Shown here in pieces: positions 43,947 through 53,350 of a stretch of 64,000 bases of DNA. The first letter of the stretch is position 1. Each line of letters opens with the position of its first letter. Made by a program: the position numbers and the translations under genes. Source of the stretch: Salvia splendens (Eukaryota > Streptophyta > Magnoliopsida > Lamiales > Lamiaceae); the NCBI RefSeq assembly GCF_004379255.2, contig NC_056035.1:28024502-28088501 (forward strand), given 5' to 3'. A model generated the notes under the pieces. It did no database searches. It was not told the DNA's origin and saw only the letters and a program-made list of their open reading frames with translations.

Positions 43947-44221
43947 CTCCCTCCGTCCCACCATAAGTGATCAACTTTCCATATTGGGTTGTCCCACCAC
44001 AAGTGATCAATTTCCTTTTTTAACAAAAGACAAAACTTTAACCCCCTCTTACTTTATCATCTCTCTCTTACTTTATTCTCTATTTCTTACTTTATTCTCT
44101 CTTTATCTCTCTTACTTTTTCCTCTCTCATACTTTATTCTCTTCACTTTAACTCAACATATATCATTTTCTTAAATCTCGTGCCCAAAAGAAATCCATCA
44201 CTTGTGGTGGGACGGAGGGAG
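43947..44221. mobile_element. Stowaway MITE
   Basis: TA then CTCCCTCCGTCCCACCATAA, right end ACTTGTGGTGGGACGGAGGGAG (inverted to the left) then TA (44222-44223). 275 bp and well preserved. The left arm contains a short duplication (GTCCCACCAYAAGTGATCAA). Confidence 0.92.
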
Positions 44222-44573
44222 TATGAATCTAGCCACAAAAACAAGACCTAAACCTGGATTGGATGGAAAAAAGAAATGGAAGAATGTGTAAATGATGAAT
44301 AACTAGGATTAAAGCCATAGTATCTTAACCAAAAAGATGGATACAACCCTATGCAACTTTTATTAATCCTAACTATTTGGTTCCACTACTCAATTGTTAC
44401 ACTACCATTGATGCATACCACTACTTATTCAATCAAAGAAAGAAATTAAGCAACCTACAAAGTAGTAATTGGATAAACCCTTTCAAAAGGGGAAATTCAC
44501 AAAAGAGATACAATATCAACTCATCAAAAGTCTAATTTTAAAGTCTCGCAACCTAGTATTTATAATTGGGTTG
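44222..44573. other. No gene recognised
   Basis: AT-rich sequence between the Stowaway and the LTR-like block that starts at 44574. Confidence 0.45.
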
Positions 44574-45920
44574 TGATACGCTCGGATTTTACACTATTTT
44601 AAGTCCATTATTTGGTTTGTTCTGAATGTCAAAATCGCATTACGTGTCCATATTTTGCATATTTATTTTGGTATTTTGACGTGTTTTGTGAGAAATGTGT
44701 AAAATAGATCTAAAAAAAGATAGCTAAAAGTCGAAGTTGGAAATCTGGAGCTTTCAAGACGTCCAGCGGTCCGCTGCAACCCAGCCAGCGACCGCTGGCC
44801 GACACCGACTGCTGAACAGATAGCGGTCGGCTCCGGGAAAGTTGTGCTAAAAAGAATAACACGCCCAATGACCGCTGGGGTGCGCGCAACGACCACTCCA
44901 GAAGTTCTAGTAGCTACGGGATGATTGCCAGCGACTGTTGAACCCAAGTGCAGCGACTGCTGATCAAGAGACAAAAGCTATGGATCACTTGCCAGCGACC
45001 GCCGAAGAATGTGCAGCGGCCCACTGGGAAAACGCGGTGCACATATTTGACCTACTCTCCTCCCAAGATTTACCCTACTTTGCTGCATTTTTCCTTAATT
45101 AAGGAGCACGAATTTGTGGCTATATATACCCCCTCAAGCTTCATCATTAAGTATCTTCTTTTTTCTCCCAAGGATTCTACCTTTGAGTTTTATTTGCTTT
45201 AGTCTTTATGTTTTCATTGTTTTCCCTAAAAACTATGTCTTTAGATTATTCCGTCATGTATAACTAAATTCATAGAATTTTAGGGATGTGTTAGTAACGA
45301 CATTGGTTATACAATTCCTATTTATTTAATATCTGTTTTGTTCATACTTCGTTTCTATTCTACGTATTGGATAATTGCTTCACGTTTGAGTGAGACATTC
45401 TGTGATGATCTATTGACTTGCTATATAATCGTGAGAGGAGGTTGGCAAGTTAGAAGAGCTTAGTTGACACTACAATTAGCTTCCTTTAAAACGACACTGT
45501 TAATTGAGAGCGGAGACTTTTCAAGAGTCTTAGGGAGCTTTATGGAGTTACAAATCTAGGATTGACGCCCCTAGTGTATGTAATCTACACTTGTGCCGCA
45601 TGGGCAAAACTTATGTGACTCGTCCTACTGAAGTATGAACTGTATTATGGTGTTGTAGTTGGAATTTGTATAACCATAACTGCGAAAGCACATCCCTGAA
45701 ATTTCCTTATGTCATCTGTTTAATCTCCTTGTTTTATCTGCAATAGTTGTTTATTTCTGTTTTTATTTTTAAAAATCTCAAATCTTTCGGTTTTCCAATT
45801 AGTAGAAGAAGCTTAGTAGAAGGTAGACAATTTGTGTCTGTTTTCCCTATGTTCGATAACCGGTACTGACCTTTAGCTATACTATATATACTTTGTATAC
45901 TTGCAGGTTTATTTAGTGCT
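44574..45920 (+). mobile_element. Unrelated LTR sequence, copy 2 (starts TGATACGCTCGG)
   Basis: Matches 7645-8578 from TGATACGCTCGGATTTT to GGAGTTA (about 980 bp here), then continues with sequence not present in the first copy (AACCGGTACTGACCTTTAGC near 45858, TATACTTGCAGG near 45896). It looks like the U3-R-U5 of a gypsy-type LTR, but no PBS, coding region or second LTR follows, so the right end is only approximate. A cluster of CAGCGACCGCTG-like motifs fills about 44762-45030. Confidence 0.55.
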
Positions 45921-46630
45921 AATAAAAGGTGCATGTTGAAAACCCAAGAAAAAGCCTTAAAAATGAGTAAATTCGGCCACACAACAACAAAACAGCCTTC
46001 TGCGCTTCTACATCTCCTCATTTCACCCGGCCGGGCAAACTCACTGACCAAAATTTCCAAAACAGTGCAAGAAGCCCGGTCAGGCTTTTTCCTCCCTAAA
46101 TTCGCCCGGCCGCGCGAATTCTCCGTACTCGCCATCTCTTCTGCGCGGTTTTAGTAAATAGGCCATAAATCTCTCCATTGGACTCCGATTGAGGCGTGCA
46201 AGATATTAGTGGTTTTTGGAGAGCGTTTGAATGTCGTCCTGATTGACAATTTACTGATTGAATCCAGCTGTGTTGACATCTTTAATGCACGACTTCCATA
46301 ATCGTATCAACCGTCATGAGAGAAAAAAAATGGCAAGTAAGGGTTTCCTGCACTAAGTCACTAGCCACTAAATTGGTGGGTTAATATTTCCAGCATATCG
46401 AGGAAAGATTTCCGGACTTATGTAGACTTTTGAAAGTATTCTTGAACTTCAAAAGGGGCATTTTATAACAATCAAACAAATAAAATTGAGTAGCTATCCA
46501 CCTTTTTCTAATTATCTCCAATCAATCAAATGAGGCCTGTGACACAATATAAAGCCCAAATTCATTAAAAAAATTATTGTGAAATTAATTATTCCTATGT
46601 TTGTTTTTCTTTTCAAAACCCAGTTGCATA
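45921..46630. other. No gene recognised; possibly leader or LTR remnant
   Basis: Contains GCCCGGCCGGGC-like and CGCCCGGCCGCGCG patches (46028-46120) and an inverted copy of the TGATACG start (CGTATCA near 46306), but no reading frame with a recognisable domain. Confidence 0.35.
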
Positions 46631-46850
46631 CTCCTTCCGTCCCATAAAAATATGTGTATTCATTTTTATCCGTCCAACAAAAATATATGCATTCCATTTT
46701 TTAGAAAGTTATATCAATTTAATAAAGTAGGTGACCCATTATCCACTAACACTACTTTAACTACTATTCTCTTCATCTATCTTAATTTATCAATTTTATC
46801 TTAATTCTCGTACTATATCCATTGCCCTTATTTTTATGGGACAAAGCGAG
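46631..46850. mobile_element. Stowaway MITE
   Basis: TA then CTCCTTCCGTCCCATAAAAA, right end TTTTTATGGGACAAAGCGAG then TA (46851-46852). 220 bp. Confidence 0.9.
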
Positions 46851-46852
46851 TA

Positions 46853-47472
46853 TAACACAAAAACAGGTAAGATTCATGACTCACTGAGCTCACGTCACGA
46901 AATCAAACTGCCAAAATTGCATATTAGTATTATCTTATGACAAAAATTATGATTGTAATATTGTGGTAATATTATAATAATGATATATTTTGAGTTCTAA
47001 TATGCCACAAAATATGGAGTATTATACTCCATATTTTAAGCCGGCTGAGCTATTATTAATTTGCTAAATAATGATTAAGTTTATCTTCTGACTTTGTACT
47101 AATATCATTTTTTGCATTTTTTACTTTATCTAAAAGTACGTAACTAAAGGAAGAATCACTATTAGATGATGGTATATTAGTTATGAACTAACCAATAAAT
47201 TTAAAAAATCCTACCCCATAATTATTCATTAGAGACTGAGGTGTGAATACTAAGATATACTTAAGTAGTATTTTTAAAAATAAACTTCACAACCATCCTT
47301 TTACATCTTGGACGAAAATAAATATAAGAAAAAAAATTGGATACAGTCAAAATGGAATATTGCATTTTCGTGGATTTAATTGAGAACTTGAGTATATAGT
47401 AAATCCATTTGGTGACAAGACATCTAATGAAATTGGAAACAATATAAAGAATATTTTAACATGACTCATGCA
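46853..47472. other. No gene recognised; AT-rich intergenic sequence
   Basis: No frames or repeats of note. A small ATATGGAGTATTATACTCCATAT palindrome lies near 47010-47033. Confidence 0.45.
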
Positions 47473-47475
47473 TAA

Positions 47476-48177
47476 GAGCATCCACAACAGGAAGAATATC
47501 CCCACAGACAAGCACTAGGACATCCCAAAAACACCTCCTGCTACCTCACTAGGACATCTCACCCCACTGCCACATCACTAGGACATCGCACTACACAATA
47601 GCGGACAAGCACTAGGACATCCCGACGGACAAGCACAATAAAAATTCACAAATTCACAAATACGCAATTACGGAATTAAAATTTCTACACGAATACGGGC
47701 GAAGAAAGTGCAATAATAATTTTATTAAATAAAAAAATTAAAATAGTACAATGCAATTTTTTTTAAAAAAAGCACATGATAGTATGCCTTGAATCTTTAT
47801 AGTTTGCCGCTAGCCCCCAGCCCGACAGTATGATATGTTTATGTTTTAGGTCTTCATTTTCAACGATCGTTGTGCATGATATTACATGCGTTAGCCGGTC
47901 CGTGGTGCAAATGAAATGAAGTACAACGAGCCGGATATATAGAGTTGAAATTAAAAAAAAAATTAAAAAAAAAAATTGAAAATGCTCTCGTCCGTCGGGA
48001 CGTCCGTCGACCACCTACAATAGCGGACGAGCGGACGGATGCCCGCATTATCCGACGGACGACCTCTCGTCCGTCTGGCTCGTCCGTCGAGCGCTCGCCG
48101 GTCGCAATAGTAGACGAGCGCAACGGACGAGCGCAACGGTCGCTCATCCGCCGGCTTGTCCACTATTGTGGATACTC
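47476..48177 (-). mobile_element. Non-autonomous PIF/Harbinger element, TAA duplication
   Basis: GAGCATCCACAACAGG at the left and CTATTGTGGATACTC at the right, flanked by TAA on both sides (47473-47475 and 48178-48180). The right part (GCAAATGAAATGAAGTACAACG with ATATATAG) matches the ORF1 promoter/leader of the element at 29602-31215. The left part (ACGGAATTAAAATTTC, then CGAATACGG) matches its 3' end. The coding middle is deleted. The right arm is full of CGTCCGTCGG-type palindromes. No function is retained beyond the termini. Confidence 0.85.
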
Positions 48178-48239
48178 TAAGATGACATACATAAATCGAG
48201 AAATAAACATATTATTAATGGTTAATTTCATTAAAAATA

Positions 48240-48485
48240 CTACCTCCGTTCCACATTAAGTGTCACATTTTGCCATTTCGGTCCGTCCCACAATAAGAGT
48301 CACATTTCACTTTTTACCATAAATGGTAAGTAGACCCCACATTCCACCAACCAATACTATTTATATTTTATTATAAAACTAATATATATAAGTGGAACTC
48401 ATAGTTCACTAGATTATTTAACCTATTTTTCTTTACATTTCTTATGCCCACACTAAATGTGACACTTCATGTGAGACGGAGGTAG
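48240..48485. mobile_element. Stowaway MITE
   Basis: TA then CTACCTCCGTTCCACATTAA, right end TTCATGTGAGACGGAGGTAG then TA (48486-48487). It has the ACCATAAATGGTAAGTAGACC and AAACTAATATATATAAGTGG interior shared with 4715-4965. Confidence 0.92.
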
Positions 48486-48623
48486 TATGAATTATATAAG
48501 GTGGGCCTCTGATAGGCGGGACCTAAGATGATCCTGGGGCTGAACCGGGCCAATGTTTACAAAATGGCCCAAATAGAGCCTGCTTCAACCCATGAGCCCA
48601 GCTCTGGCCCGTTCTATTTCACT

Positions 48624-48837
48624 GATGGGCTGGGCCTGCCTGACCCAGTTGACAATTCTACATGTAAATGTGTGTTTTGAATCAGACAGTGTCCATTTCC
48701 GTTCACTGCTTGAATTTAATCTAATTCTCCGATGGGCTGGGCCTGCCTGACCCAGTTTACAATTCTACATGTAAATGTGTGTTTTGAATCAGACAGTGTC
48801 CATTTCCGTTCACTGCTTGAATTTAATCTAATTCTCT
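48624..48837 (+). repeat. 107-bp tandem duplication
   Basis: GATGGGCTGGGCCTGCCTGA starts at 48624 and again at 48731. The copies differ at only one or two positions (CAGTTGAC against CAGTTTAC), so the duplication is recent. Confidence 0.92.
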
Positions 48838-49413
48838 TCATATGGAGTAATCTTATATTCATTCGACTTTGACGAAAGAACTTGGATAGAAGCAAAATGG
48901 AGATATTAAACAACTTCTTGGGCAAAGCAAAAAAGGATCAAATCTTATCAACATCAATTATCGATACGATCGGAAATAGTAAGTCAATAACCAAGCACAA
49001 TAGATGTTTGCTTAATAAATTAGTTCAAGAGTGGTGGGACCCGCACAACAAACCTATGTTGGTCCCTTTGCACAACTCATTCTTACCTGAATTCCACACT
49101 AAACATGAATACATTTCATTGATTATCCATTCTCTCTTTTACATTTCGTCTACTTTTTCTATTAAAACAAAAAAATAAAATGGTGTCACAAGTCGAAAAC
49201 CGCGTCTCCATTCTATTTTCGACGCGTTCCTATCTGTTCAATTTATTCCATCTATTTTTACTAATAATTTTTAAATAGTTTTATAGGAATCAATTCACTT
49301 GAACATTATTATAAAATGTTACTACTTAGAAACTCTGCGAACTACATAATTAAAATTTGACAATAAAATTTAGAATGTTTTGAACTAATAATACGACACC
49401 AAAACAATAAATA
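48838..49413. other. No gene recognised
   Basis: A 98-residue frame (48882-49178) has no recognisable domain and ends in MITE-like CATTCTCTCTTTTACATTTC sequence. The GTCGAAAACCGCG/TTTTCGACGCG pair near 49190-49230 is a short inverted repeat. Confidence 0.35.
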
Positions 49414-49610
49414 TTGACCCTTCGTCGTTCCAGTTTAATTGGGATATTTTCCTTTTTTTTTACTATTATCATTTCTCCTATTTTATCCTTTTATCTTTCT
49501 TATTTTATTTTTTATTTTATTCTTTTTCATACTTTACTATTAATAATTTAATTAATTATAACTATTCATGTATTAAAATTAAAATATCTTAATTAGATCG
49601 GACGGAGAAG
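49414..49610. mobile_element. Stowaway-like MITE, decayed
   Basis: CCCTTCGTCGTTCCAGTTTAAT at the left and TTAATTAGATCGGACGGAG at the right, with TTTATCTTTCTTATTTTATT interior. Confidence 0.6.
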
Positions 49611-49892
49611 TATCAATTTGAGCGATAAACATTTAAAATTACATAAAAGACATACACACTTATATTTGATGAGAATCCAATACTTAAATTATGTTTCTTA
49701 ATTACTAATTTAATTAATTATAACTATCTAAATTCATGTATTAAAATGAAAATATTTTAATTAGGCCATAACGGAGGAAGCATCAATTTGAGTGATAAAC
49801 ATTTAAAATTACATAAAATACATACACACTTATATTTGATGAGAATCCAATACTTAAATTATGTTTCTTAATTACTAATTTAATTAATTATA

Positions 49893-51688
49893 GGGCATCC
49901 ACAATGGGACGCCCGATGGCACGCCCGATGCGTGCCATTGTCCGCCCCATTGTGGGTGCCCGCCATCGTCCGCGCCCTACGCCCACGCCCGATGCATCGT
50001 CCGCGTCGTTGTAGGCTCGGCGGATGATGGTCGCGGACGATGCCACGCGTTTTTTTATATTTTTTCTATTTAAACTTCGTTTCTCATTTACTTGTTCATA
50101 CGAACATCTCGCCTCTCTCGTTTCACTCCTCTCTCACATTTCTACCTATCTCACATACCAAAATGAACCACGACGATGACACCACTAGTTCTAGCTCATC
50201 GGAGTCGGGTAGTTCGCACTCGGAGACCTCAGCAGCCTTAGATGCAGCCGTTGAAGAGGCCATGGCGGAATGCTTACTCGAACTGCAGCGCAAGGAGGAG
50301 GCGGCGGCGGAGAAGATCCGCAGGCCTATTCGACGTCGAACGTCTGTCTGACGCCACCACGCGGTAGCTCACCAACGTCTGGTTGAAGACTATTTTGCCG
50401 ATCAACCACGGTGGGGACCGACTGTTTTCCACAGGGGGTTTAGAATGCCGCGTTACCTATTTCTCAGCATTGTCCGGACATTGTCGTCACGTGATGAATA
50501 CTTTACGTATCGGGAAGACGGCATCGGAAGACCCGGCCTTACACCGATGCAAAAGTGCACGGCTGCACTCCGTCAGTTGGCATACGGCACCACGACGGAC
50601 ATTTTTGATGAGTACCTCCACGTCGGGGAGACAACAGGCCGGGAGTGCTTGAAGAGAATTTGTAGGGGAGTTGTGGAGGCCTACGACGACACATATTTGC
50701 GCAAGCCGACTGCTGCTGATTGCCTGGGCCTGATGAAGATGCACGAGACGGCGCACGACTTTCCTGGGATGCTAGGGAGCATCGACTGTATGTACTGGGA
50801 GTGGAAGAATTGTCCGACGGCGTGGAGAGACCAATTTACTAGTGGATACAAGGGCAGCCACCCGACTTTGATCCTCGAAGCCGTCGCTGACCATCGGCTC
50901 TGGATCTGGCATGCGTACTTCGGCGTAGCCGGGTCGAACAACGACATCAACGTCCTCAACTCCTCCACACTCTTCGCCGAGCAATGCAACGGCAATGGCC
51001 CGACCATCGAGTTCACTGCCAACAAGCGCCGATACCACATGGGGTACTACTTGGCCGATGGCATATACCCACAGTGGCCTGTTTTTCTGAAGACGATCAG
51101 CTGCCCAATGGGTGAGAAGAGGGTTTTATTTGCGCAAAAGCAGGAGTCGGCGCGAAAGGATGTCGAGCGGGCATTTGGTGTGCTCCGATCACGGTGGGCC
51201 GTTGTGAGAGGGTCGACTCGTCTTTGGTTCAAGGAAATCATCGCCGACGTCATGTATGCGTGCATTATCATGCACAACATGATAGTCAAGCATGAAGGTG
51301 GGAGCATCACCGAGTGGAACGATGATGACGGTGCATCTAGCTCGTCCAGCACGGCGACCGAGCCCCCGCTAGAGGATTGCCGTCGGGCTTCGACGAGGTT
51401 CTAGCTAGACGGGTCTTAATGCGCAACTCATGAACGACATGATTGAAGAAGTGTGGACCCGTAACCGCCGTCATTGAGTTTGCGTATTTTTTAATTCGTA
51501 TTGTAATGTATTAATATTTATATATGAAATGAAGTTTTTTTCTAATTTTTTGTTATTTAAATATTGAAATAAAATAAAATGCATAGGGCGCGCCTTAAGG
51601 CGCTTCATTACAGGTGGGGGTAGGAGGATAAAACTGCTGACGTGACGCGCTATAGGGCGCGCCTTAGAGCGCCCCATTGTGGATGCCC
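49893..51688 (+). mobile_element. PIF/Harbinger element carrying transposase only
   Basis: The left terminus GGGCATCCACAATGGGACGC and the right terminus GCGCCCCATTGTGGATGCCC are nearly perfect inverted repeats. Element length is 1796 bp. The uninterrupted neighbour repeat shows the original target as TTATAACTATC; the flanks here (...TTATA and TGACTATC) fit a TWA duplication with one change. It carries one transposase frame and lacks the companion ORF1. Confidence 0.9.
50163..51404 (+). pseudogene. PIF/Harbinger transposase (DDE_Tnp_4 type), one in-frame stop
   Basis: The start ATG at 50163 gives MNHDDDTTSSSSSESGSS, an acidic Ser-rich N-terminus followed by a basic RRPIRRRTSV patch. The frame is then interrupted by TGA at 50349-50351 and continues without another break to the TAG at 51402-51404, about 413 codons in all. 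Conserved parts are the HQRLVEDYFADQPRW and FRMPRYLFLSIVRTL helix-turn-helix region (about residues 70-105), then LGSIDCMYWEWKNCPTAW with the first catalytic Asp (near 50790), GSNNDINVL with the second Asp (near 50943), and KDVERAFGVLRSRW with the catalytic Glu (near 51170). The uninterrupted 319-codon C-terminal frame from 50445 holds the whole catalytic domain, so only the one stop separates this copy from a full frame. It was probably inactivated recently. Confidence 0.88.
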
Positions 51689-51900
51689 TGACTATCTAAA
51701 TTCATGTATTAAAATGAAAGTATTTTAATTAGGCCAGAACGGAGGAAGCATCAATTCGAGTGATAAACATTTAAAATTACATAAAATAACATACGCACTC
51801 ATTTAATGAGAATCCAGATACTAAACTCGCAGCTAGATTAATAGAGACCGATCAGACAGCACATATATTTCTAAATCTAAATATTTGATTACCAAATCTA

Positions 51901-52839
51901 GACTAAAGTCTCAAAATGGTCCTTAACATATTGTGTTTTTTTGATTTTGGTCCAAAACATTATCTTTTGAATTATTCGGTCCTTCACATTTGAAATCGGA
52001 TCACATTTGGTCCATTTTGAACGGTTCCGTCAAATTTTTAAAGGTTTTAATTACCGGGTCACAAATCCTTCACTAATCCGTCATTAACTGGGAGAAACGG
52101 ATCCGTCACTAATCCGTCACTAAATCCGTCACTAATACACGCAGGGTGCAGCCATTGTGGTTGAGGGAATTCCACGGTAGGGTTTCGTGGCTAAGCCCAA
52201 ATTTTGGCTGATTAAGCCGATCTCATCGATACCCTACACCAAAAACACAATTTCAACACAAAACCACACTCGCTATAATCAATTCAGCTAATAATCCCAA
52301 ATTTTCAGCAACTTAATCAGCCAAAATTAACCAAATCAAATAAAAAAACACACACAATCAGCTCATTTTTCAACGAAAACATAACCTTCCGGCGAACAAA
52401 ATGAAAAAAATCAAACAGATTGAGCTTCAATTTATTCACCTTTCAAAAAATAAACAGATTCAGATCTGACAGTGAAAAATCAGCTGGAAGTGAATAAGCA
52501 AAAAAGGAATGAGGTCAGAGGTGCAGTAAATTGTGAAATTTGAGGTTTGAGAGAAATCGGAATAGCGCTTCTCTCTCTAGATTTGCTGCGAAGTTGGGGA
52601 GAGAGAAAGGTATAAAAATGTGACGGATTAGTGACGGATCAGTGACTCCCAGTTAGTGACGGACTAGTGACGGATTTGTGACACGATAATTAAAACCGTC
52701 AAAAATTTTACGGAACCGTCCAAAATGGACCAAATGTGATCCGATTTCAAATGTGAGGGACTGAATAATTCAAAAGATAATGTTTTGGACCAAAATAAAA
52801 AAAACGCAATATGTTAAGGAACATTTTAGGATTTTAGTC
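51901..52839 (-). mobile_element. Pack-MULE-like element with 9-bp TSD, upstream of FERONIA
   Basis: It begins GACTAAAGTCTCAAAATGGTC and ends, in reverse complement, GACTAAAATCCTAAAATGTTC. The arms align for about 170 bp. CCAAATCTA is duplicated at 51892-51900 and 52840-52848. Same terminal family as 20540-21841. The second-tier repeats are ACTAATCCGTCACTAA and GTGACGGATTAGTGAC runs. The middle, read on the minus strand (about 52600-52140), looks like a gene's 5' end: a CTCTCTCTCT leader, a donor-like GAAAG|GTGAAT, an acceptor-like TTTTTGGTGTAG and then an ATG context (ACCACAATGGCTGCACCC). The source gene is not recognised. Confidence 0.82.
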
Positions 52840-52925
52840 CCAAATCTATAATAAGGACAAAATTACATACATTTTGAATGAAGCATTTAAATTTAATAAT
52901 CAAAATAAAGATTATTGTCAAAACA

Positions 52926-52934
52926 TATATAAAA
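52926..52934 (+). promoter_or_regulatory. Probable TATA box of the FERONIA-like gene
   Basis: TATATAAAA is followed after about 30 bp by CT-rich sequence (TTCTTCCCCTCTCTCCAGC), the usual leader composition. It lies 86 bp after the end of the inserted MULE (52839). Confidence 0.55.
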
Positions 52935-53120
52935 CATTCTTCTTCCCCTCTCTCCAGCTTTTTGTGATCATATTTCCCTCTCCAAATTCAACTACACCGC
53001 CTGCAATCTGATTTACTCTCTGCTGCTTTCTTTAAAAAAAAAAAAAAAAAAAAAATTCTCTGCGCAACTTACAAATGACTTGAAGCTCGCATTTTTGGTG
53101 TTCTACTGCTGATTTTCGAG

Positions 53121-53315
53121 GTATTTTTTCTTGCTTATTCGTTTTTTAATTGCTGTAACCCTTGCTGTTCCTCCAAATATCTTGCTTTTCAGCTGGAATT
53201 CTTGTGGATCTGTGATTTACGCTACTTATCATTAATTTTGAGGTGTTTATAGAGGCGCTGTTGTGATTGAAATAGAAATTAGGGATATTGATGTAGCTCA
53301 ATTTGATTGTTGCAG
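53121..53315 (+). other. 5' UTR intron of the FERONIA-like gene
   Basis: Donor TTCGAG|GTATTT at 53121 and acceptor GTTGCAG at 53309-53315, 36 bp before the ATG. A T-rich interior fits a plant intron, and 5' UTR introns are common in CrRLK1L genes. A long A run (about 53034-53054) precedes it in the leader. Confidence 0.6.
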
Positions 53316-53350
53316 AAAATTAGGTGGCTAGGGTTTTCCATCAATCATCT

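Larger units (their letters stand above)
49553..51835 (+). repeat. About 170-bp tandem triplication, third copy displaced by a Harbinger insertion
   Basis: ATTCATGTATTAAAAT anchors the three units at 49564, 49732 and 51700. Removing the inserted element (49893-51688) brings the third spacing to about 172 bp. Each unit ends with ATTTAATTAATTATA, and the shared interior includes AAACATTTAAAATTACATAA and GATGAGAATCCA. The first unit overlaps the right end of the decayed Stowaway, which appears to have been amplified with its flank. Confidence 0.85.

Noticed and set aside
47860..48259. Overlapping Arg-rich frames on both strands
   Set aside because: They arise from CGTCCG-type palindromes in the Harbinger derivative's subterminal region.
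53324..53350. Upstream GTG as start of the FERONIA-like protein
   Set aside because: The ATG at 53351 directly begins a proper signal peptide. A GTG start would place nine unusual residues before it and sits next to the UTR intron acceptor.
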